A program made the translations under genes and the position numbers. Below the pieces are notes generated by a model. It searched no databases, was not told the DNA's origin, and saw nothing but the letters and a program-made list of their open reading frames with translations. DNA of 64,000 bases from Notospermus geniculatus. Lineage: Eukaryota; Nemertea; Pilidiophora; Heteronemertea; Lineidae. Shown one piece after another: positions 51,973-64,000 of this stretch. The stretch covers positions 12,835-76,834 of the forward strand of contig NMRB01000679.1 in the NCBI GenBank assembly GCA_002633025.1. Direction: 5' to 3'. The first letter of the stretch is position 1; each line of letters begins with the position of its first letter.

Positions 51973-53496
51973 TTATGTTAACATGTAATGTAGAACAAAT
52001 CCTAGGCATGGAAAATGAAACTTGTTCAAAATGTTGCCACAATGCTTTTTTTACATTGAGCAACTAATTATTGAGCAACTAATAAATTTATGTCTTTTAA
52101 TACTGCTATGGTTCTCACTATAAAGGCTGTTACCAGGAAAGAAAACTATAGAGGCCTAGGCCCTATACTCGTGAGCTGTTCACCCACAATGCAAAAATCA
52201 ATGATAAACTTGATAAACCATCCCATGATGTAAAATTCAACGCATTCATTAGTTTCTGTGTATGAGACATAAAGCTACTGTCAAATGCAGCTCACAGATG
52301 TCCAGTATATAGGCCTTTATCAGTACTTGATTCATACAGGTTACATAGTTGCTTGTGTAGACATAATTGGCAGCCAACTAATCAATGAATGAAACCAGAG
52401 GAGGTCACAGATGGGATGGCAAGTGAATGGCAGTACATGATTCAACTTCTGCGATTTGAGTGGAATGATGCTCTTGTCCTACATTTTGCGAGTGCATGAT
52501 GAAAACCTCATAAAAACTTAACTTGGGTTGAAAGGGTAAATGTCGTCCTGGGTAATACAAAGATTACCCAGGATCTCAACCTTCATTTTAAAACAATACC
52601 CTGGGTGTACTTTCGGTAGCCGAACATCACCCAGCATCGTAGTATGACACCTGGATTCGAGATTGTCTCGCCCGTGGTAACGTGACCGCCTGAAGAATGT
52701 CATGAACAGCTACACTCAACAAGTGCCGCGGCGCGAGACCGCGAGATTCCACGGGATTTCTAAATAGGGCTAAATAGGCACAGATTGCGGAAGCTGGGTG
52801 AAGTCCAAGAGTGCTGAAATCGGCTGCCAGGACTGTAATACTCCCCAGGGAGTAGAGAAAGGAAATTGGAATGAACAGACCTATAACCATAAGTGACACC
52901 TATTGAGGCAGTGGGTAGGGTCCCCATTGGGGTCTAAACTCATAGTTCTTGGTATTTTAGACACTCCCACACAGTCATAAGGTCCGAGTTCTGGAAAGAA
53001 ATAGGCCTACAATACGGTGCCTAGGCAACCATTGGCTGATGGAGAGATATTTCATCACATCTTATCAAACCTTTCTTTGATCATATCATGTAGAGCAAAG
53101 GCCTACAGGTCAACAGTCGTAAACTAACTTGAGTGTACTTATGGTGTTGATGCATGAAAGTCAAGGTGCATCAGACCTGTGTTACATATTTTGTATACAT
53201 GTAAATACCTGTAGTTTGAGGCTGTCAGGGCGAAGTTACCTGAATCCATTCTAGACATTCTTACCAGGTCTACACTCTCAACATTCAACATGCCTCAACT
53301 AGTCTTACAATAATAGATTCTTCCACACAAATACACCTTGGCCAGTCTTGATACATGACTTTTTGAACTTGGGCACAGCATGATTGTTTCCAAGGTGGCA
53401 CTCGTGCAGCCATACATCCGGCAAGACATCGTCGTACCAATGAGCAACGCTACAGAGATGCTTCAAGTCCATCTCTTGGGAAAGCTGGCAAAGACC
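51973..53496. other. Non-coding sequence, no gene seen
   Basis: An inverted word pair, CAAAGATTACCCAGG near 52558 and CCAGGTGTCA-like sequence, is weak. No gene is recognised. Confidence 0.3.
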
Positions 53497-53499
53497 TTA

Positions 53500-54095
53500 A
53501 GCCCCTTTCACACCGGGGCCTAGAGTTGCGTAATGTGGCGTACCGACTACGCCGAGCTTACGCTGCCCTACGCGGTGCTATGCTGGCCTACCACTCCTTT
53601 CACACCGGACCTGCGTAGAGTTGCTTAGTGCGGCGTCCGTCTACGCGGGGGTACGCTGGCCTACGTGGCAATACGCCGAGGTACGCAAAGGGGCGATGCG
53701 AGATGGACGCAAGAAATTAAACATGTTTAACTTTTTTGCGTACTTTGGGTGTAGAGGACTGGATGCAGAAAGTATGTGCAGTTTTTACGCAACACTACGC
53801 TACGCTCTTCCATACGCAACACTACGCCAGTCTCAAAGGATTTTTCATCGGACTGTCATGGGGTAGTGTACTATTGCGTAGGCATGGCGTACAGTAGCTT
53901 AGTGTTGCGTAGACTTGGGTAAAATCTGCGTACTTTCTGGGTCCAGTGCTCTATACCGAGATGTGACCATCTCGTGTACCCCTTTGCGTCCCTCGGCGTA
54001 CTGCCACGTAGGCTAGCGTAGGGCAGCGTAAGCTCGGCGTTGTCGGTACGCAGCACTTAATGCAACTCCACGTAGGCCCCGGTGTGAAAGGGGCT
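53500..54095. mobile_element. TTA-flanked CpG-rich inverted-repeat element (596 bp), PIF/Harbinger-like
   Basis: The ends are AGCCCCTTTCACACCGGGGC and the inverse of CCCCGGTGTGAAAGGGGCT. TTA lies at 53497-53499 and 54096-54098, the TWA duplication of PIF/Harbinger. The interior is packed with TACGC/GCGTA words in both orientations and an internal second copy of CTTTCACACCGG at 53597. Confidence 0.85.
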
Positions 54096-54098
54096 TTA

Positions 54099-55110
54099 CT
54101 AAATACTGAGACTACAACATGTGGACTAGCAAGACCACAACCTGACTGGTTGCTCTCACATAGGCCTACTCATGAGGATGAAAGATGACGCTGCATGGTA
54201 GGCGATTCTGGAATTCACCAGGCAAGCAACTGAATGAACTACACAACTTGGGAAATTCCCAGCTCGCACTTCAACTGGGACTTGAACTAGCTCTATCCAG
54301 TTTAGGACACCACACTGGGTAAAAGCAAAGTCTAATTTGACGGATGATGGACCAACCTGCACCATCATCAACTATGGCAGACTCGGCCCATTTTAGGCCT
54401 TTCTAGCACGCCTGGACAAGGAAACAATGACTTGACAAATATGTGACATAAATCAATGAAATGCACATAATGTATTGACTCGGTTACTAACCAAACACAT
54501 CAATAAGTTACAAGACAACGAATTATCAGAGAACAGTGGCAGTGCTGACATCTAGTGTTCTGCAGAATCACTACAATTCTGGAGGCATTTTCTCCAGTCA
54601 GTCTGCACGAGGTGAGCATCCAAGACATCACTTCATGATTTTGTGAAATGGTTAGATGCAATATGCTAAGATTCACCATATACAAACAAACGATTTCGAA
54701 CAAACTCTCTCAGAATACAAAGCCCGATCAACAAACCAACACCAAGCAACCAAACCAATCTAAAATCATTTAGGGTCAATATATATGCAAAGTGTGCCGT
54801 GGGCAAACAAATAGTATAAGATATTTCATTGTCATGTTTCAACTAGGTCATATACACCACTCTGTGCAGGCCAGTTATTTACAGGTTATTACTGAACATG
54901 TAGTGTCTTATCAATACACAATGGCTGTCTGGTCACAACTCTTGTTATATTTAGATATCAAAGTGCCTTGATTTTATGCACTTGAGCATGATTTATTTAC
55001 TGCACAAGTTCGTCCACCTTCAAATTGACTTGCTACAGAAAATGAATGACACCTCGAGCAAGGCACTTCACACTCATTATAAACACACAGTTTAGACCAA
55101 CAGACGATAT
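54099..55110. other. Non-coding sequence, no gene seen
   Basis: AT-rich sequence without recognisable coding exons or repeats. Confidence 0.35.
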
Positions 55111-55328
55111 CACTCTAAAAGAGTGCAGCACCTAATACGGGATCAGCGTCATGATGTCCCGCACGTCATTTCATGATGTCTTGAGGTGAGACGAAAAAAA
55201 ATCTGATTGTGTCACGACGTCATAATCGCTGAAACAACCGATTTTTTTCGAGTCGCATCATGGCATTCAGAAATGACATGCGGGACGTCATGACGCTACC
55301 CTGTAAGGTGCTGCACTCTTTTGGAGTG
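55111..55328. mobile_element. Inverted-repeat element with CACTCTAAAAGAGTGCAGCA ends (218 bp)
   Basis: The left end CACTCTAAAAGAGTGCAGCA faces the right-end inverse of TGCTGCACTCTTTTGGAGTG. Inner arms TGTCCCGCACGTCATTTC and GAAATGACATGCGGGACGTC also pair. Confidence 0.85.
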
Positions 55329-58124
55329 ATACGGTCTATTGACAATCTCCGTATTTTGCAATGCATTTGTATTCAAATTATGTGAGTTTCTACTCACATG
55401 CAGATACCACAAGCATGCCATAGCTTTAGAGTGCAATTTTAATCCTTATATCGTTGACATATTTAATATGACTAGGCGGCTTTAAAAGGCTAATTCCTGT
55501 CTGTGTGATTGACCATAACTGGATATCACAGGGGGTGATCAAGCCTATAAGGCTGACAAAACTGTTCATTCATTATTACCATTTAGAAGAAAAACAACCA
55601 CAAAACAATTCCAGTGGTTTATGAATAAAGGCTGCTTTCTTCCACCTTCACACTCTTTACTTCAGGACAATATGAGGGTCAACTGCACACACACATACGC
55701 TATAGAAAGAGGTTGAAAGGGTGGTTTTTGTGAGTGCTGAATAGTGTCATGTAGGAGGCAAACACACCTGTGCAAAGACAATTGATTAATCAGCTTTTGG
55801 GTTGACATAGGGGCATAAGGGCAAAACAATGGCTCTAAGGTAGATTGTGTGCAATGCTGTATAAATATGTTAGTGGTAACTTTGTAACAGGAGAAGGCTA
55901 TATTTGACTCAATTTAAAGTGGTTGTTTTTTTTATTTTAAAGGTCAAACATATATCAGCATTCGTTGATTTTTTTCACATAGAAATAATTACTCCTATCA
56001 TTGAAAATAGAATGAACAGTTTGATTGTCATCCTTAACAATCATGTTAGGCAATTCTGACTTAATATAGAAGTCGATAACTTCACATATTTTGGAAGGTA
56101 CAGTGTACATCCTGTTAGTACACGGAGGCAAGTCAAATGTTAATATGCATCAATACCGGTACCTGCAAAGACGAAGCCTTTATTAGCACACAAATTCAAA
56201 TTCATAACCAATTTTATGTGAATCGTCATTGAAATATTTCTTCATGGTATTTCCATAGAATTGGTTAGGTCATGTAAGGTAGGCCTACATTGTACAGTCA
56301 GTTTAAGCCTACATTCAGTTGTCTGGCCAGTGTACTCATCAAGTCATTGTATTAAGGGACTGCATCAATGGTTAGTCATAATTCGACGTGATTTGAACTT
56401 ACATTAAAGTGTCAACGAGCTGCAACATCATTATATTGGCATTCATTCATCCTCAAAGGCCTTCACAATCCTGTCAGTAGCAAAACAAGAACTTTACGGC
56501 TACCCATGTCCACAGTTGGGCAATTGGACCCCCAAGCTCACACTTCCCACCAGTTAGGGACGGAGCCAGGATTTCAGGAAAGAGGGGGCGCGCTGTGCTA
56601 GAAACATTGAAATCTGCGGTGAATTTCAATGACTTACTCCTAATTTCAGAATTTCACAGTCGATTTTAAAGATTTTTTGCCCAATTTTGGCCGAAGGGGG
56701 CATGCGGCGGGATCCGCGCCTGAGTTACTGTTGCAACCCCAGGGCCCTTACAACCTGGGCACAATTATAGAGTGTTGAACCCTGTGCGGATAATCTTGGC
56801 CAGCATGGCTCCTGTGTACCCATGTGTTACTACCATAGTCCTGCATCCATGATCTGTATCCCTATAATAACATCTAGGACCTATGCTCAATCTCAGCCTT
56901 GATTACACTATTACACTTCTTAGTACAGAGTGTGTTGATGGGGTGAAGACCAAAGTGTACCAGTATTCAGTACACAACTGATACCAGACCAGACATGCAC
57001 TTTTCAACCTAAATCGTGATTAAGAATCGAAAGAAACAGGCACCCACAAGTCCGAGTCATCCCACAATGATTCGACTGGAGTGGGAGTCAAGTGTACCAA
57101 GTGCCCCGAGTGTGTATTCCCCAATGATACACTATGCTGCACTCTCGAGTCATTGTTCTCGCATAGCTTCACAAACGGTTGTGCATCTTCAGGTAGAAGA
57201 TCACATCACTACATAACTCGAAGGCAAAAGTCTATCACAGACATACACGACTAAATCAGATCAATACTTTTGCACGGTCAATAGATTCCCAATAAAATAC
57301 AGAGTAACTGACACTATTGTACACTACCAATTACACACTACAATCTAGAATATACACCTCAATAGCCAAATGCATTGTGTGCAAGCACAAATCACATGGT
57401 GGCTTTCCAACAATAACTCCACAGAAATGAAGGAAAATATACTCACATTCGACAACATCATGCAGCGGTGAATTATTTCCGAACTCTCGCGTATAATTTG
57501 TGAAATTTATATCCCTGAGCCTTGTACACTATCTACACTGGATAATCCAAGCAATACCAAGCAACATATGAAACCTAATCAATTTAGCAGGTCACTGGTT
57601 GGGAGTGCTGATTCATGAATATTTATCACCTATGACCTTTGACCTTAGGGAGCTTATTCAGAATGAGGCTGAAAGAAGACTTCTGCCATTATCTGTGCAA
57701 TCTGTATGGCAAGTGATTGAGAGTTCATGTATACATGTACACAACATGAATAAACATGTGAAGATCTATAATTCAGGAATGAATGTGCACACAAAAGAGC
57801 GAGAACTATTATAAATACTGGAAATAGATTCTCTATTGTGGGCGGAGAATGGAAAGATCACTCATTCTGTTAGAGTGTGTGGTGTTTACCCTTTGGTGGC
57901 CTAAATAACTATCAATGTGCTAAACTGTGTATGGTGATANTCTGTAGTATCAAGTATGTCACATGCAGAAAGCCCAGGGTATAATACCCCAGGGTAATTC
58001 AGGGTATGCCGCTGCACAAGTGAGTGTCAATAAATGGTAAAAGGTTAAATGTTAGTTAGATATTTACGAAGTTTAACTATTCTGTGCTTTGCAAAACTAG
58101 GGGTAGCCTAGCAACATCCTGACA
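55329..58124. other. Non-coding sequence, no gene seen
   Basis: AT-rich; a single undetermined base is at 57940. No coding block with splice borders is recognisable. Confidence 0.35.
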
Positions 58125-58203
58125 ACATCAGGGGTTCTTAGCGCTTACTCCCTTCACACCGCACATGGTGACGAAGGGCGCGAGTGCTAAGAACCCCTGA
58201 TGT
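58125..58203. repeat. Short hairpin repeat (79 bp)
   Basis: ACATCAGGGGTTCTTAGCGC at the left and the inverse of GCTAAGAACCCCTGATGT at the right enclose TCACACCGCACATGGTGACG. Confidence 0.75.
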
Positions 58204-58329
58204 TCTCGTGCCTAGCCATGACACTAGTGGTAAATTCTCCTCTGAGGCTAGAGGTGATATGTATGCCAGCCAGCAAGGGATACACTGCGTGTTCAAAGCT
58301 GGAGTGTGGCATCATTAGTTTACCAGAGT

Positions 58330-59103
58330 CAATCCGTACGTCCGTAAACTTTTGGTTTGTTAGCGCTCTAGCGCCCTTATTTTTTGACGAATCTTTTTGG
58401 TCTTTGGTGGGTGTATATATAGGCCTAATATCTAGGTCGAGTTCGATTTTGAGCAGGGTAAGATTCCTATTTTGGCATACAGGGGGCATTTTGTGAAAAA
58501 TTTCAAAGGGCTATATTTTGATAATGGTTTGAGTTATCATGTTGAAACTTTGTATACGTGTACCTCTAGGTTCTAGCAACTTACAGACAGCATTTTGGTG
58601 AAATCTGATTCTTGACTTTGCTACCAGGGGGCCAAAACCAAAATCATCTAAAGTGCTATTTCTCCCTAACGACGAGACGGATCTTCATCAAATTTTTATC
58701 ATGGGTATAACTAATGAGGATACATAACATAATACCTCAGTTTTTAATTTGACCTACTTTTCAAGGTCACAGAGGTCAAAGATTGTCTGAAGTTACAAAA
58801 TTGGCACTTTTTGTAATGGTTTCAGCTGTTCCTTTGAAACTTCGCACATATCTACCTCTAGGCTATAGCAACTCACGCACACAATTTCGGCGAAATCTGG
58901 TTCTTGACTTTGCCACTAGGGGGCCACAACTAAAAACGGATCTTCATCAACTTGTTATCCAATGATGATACATGACATAATACTTTTGTATGGCAATTTG
59001 GCATGTTTGTACTTAAGATACAGCTTAAGTGGGATTGCTGATGATTCCTACAACTACGTTGTCAAGCCAAGCGGGCAGAGTGCCATACTGGCACTATTTT
59101 TCT
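58330..59103 (-). repeat. Interspersed repeat, family J, inverted relative
   Basis: Read on the minus strand it starts AAAAATAGTGCCAGTATGGC then CTGCCCGCTTGGC and runs to a GTTTACGGACG word, in the same order as 32850-33600 on the plus strand. It is diverged and lacks the far terminus. Confidence 0.65.
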
Positions 59104-60021
59104 CCCAAAGATTTGGCCTGTAGATTATGAGAGAATGGTGTCCACTGAGTCACAGCAGCATCAAATATGCATGGCATTAGTTACTTTCACTTCATGTGCA
59201 CCATCACTTGGGTATTGAACCTGCAACCTGTGGGTGACGGTCACTATTTTTGTTTGCACTGGGTGACTTTGACATGCGTTGAGACGGCCAAATATTGAAA
59301 GTTGAAACTGCCAAAACCTGGTCTGTGGGAACCAACACAAAGAAGCAACGCCATCACATGGGATGTCTTCATCACCCATGAAGTCAAAATCTTCAATGTT
59401 TGTCTCCTACATGTAGCATTCCAAAATCCAGACAAAGAAACTGATAGGAAGGGCAAGACAACTGGTAGATCTGTCCTAACAATGGACGCAGATCCAGATG
59501 CCATTTGTGCCGTCATTTCCACCTCACTGCCTAACAATGTCAAGGTTACTATACAGCTTGCTGCAGCCAGGGGGCTCACTACTTCAAGTATTTTCTGAGA
59601 CAGTGGCTTGTTTTCTATTGCTGAAAAAAATCAGGCACCAACACCCACTATTATAGTGTTTTCCATACATGTCTTTTGTTCCTTTTTTCTTGTGGCCAGG
59701 AGACATTGCAAGTAAATACATGAACAAAGGTTATGAAAAATTGGCCTTGTCTGTTGAATACAATGCCCATAGTAAAACCTTGCTGTTTTTAAACAAGAAA
59801 AAAATGGGTATCGAAATTCCTCTAGAGAGTGCATTATGGCTTTTTTAAATAGAAACTGCCAAAGCTGTTAGGGGGAAAACAAAACTAACAAAAGAATAGG
59901 AATCTGTCCTTGCATGATGACTGGTTTTATTGAAAAATACCGCAGGGTTAGGTAAGACCCAGCTGTTGGATTTTTTTACCACTGAAGTTATTGATAGGCT
60001 AACAGTAGCCATTATAGCATA
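59104..60021. other. Non-coding sequence, no gene seen
   Basis: Open readings on both strands around 59244-59598 (98-111 codons) overlap each other and match no family I know. Confidence 0.35.
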
Positions 60022-61163
60022 CAGCAGAACCTCACTATTGTGGACACCCTTGGGACTGGGCTCAGCTGTCCATAATAGTGAGGTGTCTGCAATATTACTC
60101 CATCAATGAAATGGCCAGGGCCATTGTGCTCACCTCTGTGACAGAGTATGAAGTGTGAGTAGCCTGGTGATACACTGAATGGTGAAGGATTAGTGCAGAA
60201 ACATCGTAACATTTACTACCCATGAGATATGGCCAAAGTCAATTTTTCAAGATGGGCGCCTGGTAGCCATGTTGAAGTCCAATCGAACCGAAATTTGGCA
60301 TATAAGTAGATGGTACCAAGACACATATTTAGGCACGGTTAAAGCATCCTAGCTATCACTATTTATGAGGTGTGGGTCGAAGTCCATTTTTCAAGATGGC
60401 TCCCTGGCGGCCATATTTGACGTCGAATCTGCCTGAAATTTACCATATATTTATATGGTACCTAGGTACATATTTTGACAACGTTAAAACATCCTACCTA
60501 CTCCTATTTATAAAATGTGGGTCAAAGTCCATTTTTCAAGATGGCTTCCTGGCGGCCATATTTGAAGTCCGATCGGGTTGAAATTTGGTGCATTCGTGCA
60601 GGGTGCCCAGATATATCTTCACACCAAATCACAACACTCTATGTCAAATAGCAATGAAATGTGCCACCAAACAGTGAATTTTGAACTTTGACCTCTGTGA
60701 CCTTGAAAAGTAGGTCAAATCAAAAACCCGGGATTTATGTGATGCAGTCTTATCAGAGGAACCCACCATAAAAGTTTCGTGGTTCTGGCGAACAGCGTTC
60801 AGGAGATATGGCCAAAAGAAGGTTTTCACAAAGCGCCCCCTATAGGCCATAGTGTATAAGCAGCAGCGCTAAGTTTCGGTCCAGAGATAGTTTTTACCAT
60901 AGGCTACCTGTACACCAAATTTCAAGTCTGTAACCCAAGCGGTTTAGAAACGTGCCACCCCTGTTAACGACGACGGACGACGACGACGACGTCCGACGAC
61001 GACGTCCGACGACGGACGACACACCATGGGAGAAGCTCACCTCACACAGAGGTGAGCTAAAAATGGGCACCAGTCTTTGGAAAATTCGGGACTGGACAAA
61101 TCTGTCCGTAATCTTGAGGTGTCCACTAGTGTATTGAGGTGTCCATTCGGTGAGGTGCTATTG
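60022..61163. mobile_element. TA-flanked element with CAGCAGAACCTCAC ends, pogo/mariner-like (1142 bp)
   Basis: The left end is CAGCAGAACCTCACTATTG then TGGACACC; the right-end inverse is CAATAGCACCTCACCGAATG then GACACC. TA lies at 60020-60021 and 61164-61165. GTGTCCA words recur near both ends. No transposase is seen; a family E repeat occupies most of the interior. Confidence 0.6.
60232..61061 (+). repeat. Interspersed repeat, family E, second copy
   Basis: Three TTTTTCAAGATGGC...GGCGGCCATATTTGA blocks (about 60245, 60390, 60533), a TGACCTCTGTGACCTTG block, a GACGAC run at 60968-61018 and a terminal GCTCACCTC...GAGGTGAGC hairpin. This is the same order as 11660-12270. Related blocks also appear at 63410-63580. 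Confidence 0.6.
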
Positions 61164-62866
61164 TATTTGAGTACACACACCATTCCAATCAAATTATACG
61201 AACCAGACCCGAGATATTTACTCTCTCGAGGATTCAAAGGTCAGAGAAATAATGGAAAATCTTGTGGAATCTGATTTTACTATCTTCCAAGGCTTAGTAC
61301 ATACTAAGTACGCAGATCATGTCCTGTTCATGGGTTCAACTGAGTGTAAGACATCAAGGTGTTTATTGCTGTCATTATATCGGCAGATCAAAAGTTGGAT
61401 CAAAGGCACCAGCGGTTCTTCTATTAGCTTCAAAAGTTATAAATCAGTGGAGATGATGTGTCATTTCAATTTTACAATCAAACCACTGGGAAGATGTAAA
61501 ATTTGAGAAATCCAAATTGAGGAGTATCTCTCTTTATCACATCATGAACCACAGGTGCCATATAAATTATCATCATTCATTCCATTATGATAACAACAGG
61601 TGATGTATATTTCAGTGAACTGTCAATCAGGCACAGCAATGCAAAACGATAGTCATCATGCCATTGTTATCAACAGTCCTAGAAAAAATTCACCTAATGG
61701 CATATTATTGTATAACGGAAAAAAAACAATTGGCTTGTGGTAGTGTTGTGCATATGGGCCACATACATGTATATTCTCAGGTCAATGTAAATGGCATTCA
61801 TGGATAAAAAGATGCATTCCTGTCAGACAATATATCACCTGGCAAATAGATTTTAGGCCAAGGGGTCATCAACTGTAGGCCTACATCTGACACCAGTGGA
61901 ATCCACTCAATAGAACTGCGATGTGCACATTGGTTCTCGACACTGTCGCCAGGGGCAGAAGGCGTCAGTTGTGGCATCTTTCTGCTGATGTCATTGAGAC
62001 AGTGAGAGGTCCCCAGTAAATACAACTTGTATAAAACTCACAACGTTCTGTAAGTTTTATACAAGTTGTCATTTTGTATTCATGTGTAAAAGGTGATTTG
62101 TAAACAGGGCACATCTTCGTGCATCTCATTTTCTTGGGTGATGCCCTGGTTGCGTTTGGACACCCACAACTTTGACATGGTTTGTCACCTTTCTGGACCG
62201 GTTTGAGTTTCGTCCAGTGTTTCTCATGTGTCCAAAGGGTACTTTTAAGATAATATCACTTGAGACCCACGTACTTTGGCAACCATCTTGATCACGCACG
62301 AATGCAGTGAACAGCATGGACAGAAAACATTCTAAATTACATGTATACACTTCTGTACTAATGTAATTTTTTAAAAGCAGAATAACACTGCACAAATTGT
62401 ATCATTTAGACAAGATTGATGAAATTTTGAGTAAAAATACAAAATTTTTACATGTATGTTGTTGGAATAAAACAAACCCTGGTGGTTGCTCGTGATTGCT
62501 CATCCCTTCCCTCACTTTATAAGACCTGTGTTTTGTTTGCTGATAGTGTAGCTGAAGGAAGTTATTAAGAATAAATCTGTCAGAAATCAGGATGTATCAT
62601 CAGAACAATGACCTGACTTTCTGGGAATGGCAAAGTGCTGAAGTGTGGTAGATTTATGAATGGTCTTTGATGTGATCAGGAGAGATATTGCGTAGAATAT
62701 TTATTTTGAACCACAAAAACTAACCCAAATATGAACGAGAAAATGCCATTCATAGTCAGTAAGTGTACTTTCCTTCCATTGTGAATGTAGGCTATGCCAA
62801 TTAAGCACCCTTGAATCAAATTGTTGTAATCCTGGATTATATCTGCAAAATGGTCCACAGACCATA
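61164..62866. other. Non-coding sequence, no gene seen
   Basis: It contains a short inverted repeat, ACAACTTGTATAAAACT and its inverse AGTTTTATACAAGTTGT, at about 62022-62068. Otherwise nothing is recognisable. Confidence 0.35.
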
Positions 62867-63258
62867 GCTGTGCTTCCATTACAGCTTTTATATCCGGTCA
62901 TATCCGCAAAAAAATAAGACCGGATATTTCACAGCTTGTGCTTCCACTACTGGATTTGAAGTTAGTAAGTTTGGCTACAGATGGTGATACGTGGAGTGAA
63001 CCGCGTATTTTGAGCATGCGCAATGTCGCAAGCCACCTGTAGCCGAACATACTACAAATAGACCCGGACTTATTGCCATTCCACTAAAGAAAACACCGGT
63101 GTTGCTCCACATCTAATTTAGATTCGGAGTATACTCGGCTGTGCTATCCGAGCTCGGCACTTATTTAGAACCGGACTTACTAAACACGGACATCTTGTAA
63201 TGGAAGCAGAATATAAAGCCCGGACAAATACCAGCTTTTTCTGTAATCGAAGCGCAGC
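62867..63258. mobile_element. Imperfect inverted-repeat element (about 390 bp)
   Basis: GCTGTGCTTCCATTACAGCT at the left faces the inverse of CTGTAATCGAAGCGCAGC at the right. TATCCGG/CCGGATA and CCGGAC words recur inside. The ends are diverged, so the boundaries are approximate. Confidence 0.55.
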
Positions 63259-64000
63259 TCATGTGCTTGCCTGTGTAAATGTATCAGAGGAAGGAATGAC
63301 AAATTAAATTTAGTCGAAATGTACCAAAGTTATATGATCATGGTCAAATTTAACATACACATACCGGGCTACATTCTATTCCAGTTTATTGGTTATGAGA
63401 TAGCGACAAGTCAGTTTTCAATATGGCCAACTGGCAGCCATAATGGTGGCCCAGTTGGGCTGAAATTTGGCTGGCACGTGGAAGGTAGTTAGATACATAT
63501 TCACACAGGTTAAAACTTCTACCTGGTATTGTTTACGTGTTTGGGCCGAAGTCCAGATGTCAAGATGGCTGCTTCGAGGCCATATTAGTTGGTACACTTA
63601 AGTCACGATCAATATTATTGCAAAATATGAGGCCCAAATGGGCATATGCTTCTGGCATAACGGGTGAAAGAAAGATTGGCAATAATACTGCCCATTTTGG
63701 TCCTCATATTGCGCAATAATATTGAATGTGTATGGACAGCTTTAGGCCTTCTGTCCATTGGAATTGCAGAGGAACAAAAACTGTGACTTCCCCCAACATA
63801 ACGATAGCAGTAGAATCAGTTTCTAAGCAAGGAAATATGCTGGCTGTCTTCGTTATCAAATAAAACCAACCTGCTGTTCACTTGCTGACTGGACACATGA
63901 TAGGAAACTGGTCAATTTACATGAACTGTTGACCCAAGAAGCCATCTGCTTGTTAATTGCCTAAGTTTCAAATTGAGGCAGTCCATGAGTGTCAGGCTGG
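63259..64000. other. Non-coding sequence with a family E fragment
   Basis: At about 63410-63580 there are CAAGATGGC and GGCAGCCAT words like family E. GCCCAAATGGGCATATG and TGCCCATTTTGGTCC near 63640-63700 face each other. No gene is seen. Confidence 0.4.

Noticed and set aside
59244-59598. Open readings of about 100 codons on both strands
   Set aside because: They overlap each other and show no recognisable domain or splice signals; probably chance.

Overview
This window is nuclear DNA of an animal, most likely a marine deuterostome invertebrate. I lean towards an echinoderm because of the AT-rich non-coding sequence, the dense small inverted-repeat elements and the very frequent AGGCCTA words, but the clade is not proven. 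There is no bacterial, viral or organellar gene organisation.

The one gene I can support is a split gene on the minus strand, from about 27958 (5') down to 13751 (stop). It is an orthologue of vertebrate ZMIZ1/ZMIZ2 (Zimp10/Zimp7; tonalli in Drosophila), a nuclear SP-RING/PIAS-type coactivator. Fourteen coding exons can be placed with GT/AG borders. Splice phases agree at every junction and exon lengths fit the frame everywhere except in the second visible exon, which carries a net one-base shift. The order is: end of the N-terminal helical region, SLSVVTTVW motif, Ala/Thr/Gln/Pro-rich disordered region, conserved ZMIZ core, SP-RING zinc finger, Asn/Pro-rich tail, and an acidic DDLLSLF C-terminus. 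The N-terminal start exon or exons (about 90-100 residues by comparison with human) were not found between 27959 and 64000, so the first coding intron is probably longer than 36 kb. About 1.1 kb downstream of the stop is a candidate 3' UTR.

The rest is repeats. Regions 621-5427, 6361-8770, 15927-16418, about 36108-37738 and 39295-48770 are each a pair of near-identical adjacent copies. Copies of a pair differ by whole transposon insertions, so empty and filled target sites can be compared inside the window. These include a 2.9-kb TA-flanked element carrying the C-terminal end of a DDE transposase, a 1.03-kb element nested in it, and several short elements flanked by TA, TAA or ATT. One junction holds a single undetermined base. 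The pairs could be real tandem duplications or two haplotypes joined end to end by the assembly.

Other content: a tRNA-derived SINE with a 9-bp target duplication, a 145-bp tandem array in the ZMIZ first visible intron, 42-, 44- and 21-bp minisatellites, a 140-base gap, and long tracts (28-36 kb, 48-64 kb) where I see no gene. I found no undescribed multi-gene system. The most useful signals are the internal empty/filled transposon sites and the exon-level anomalies in the ZMIZ gene.
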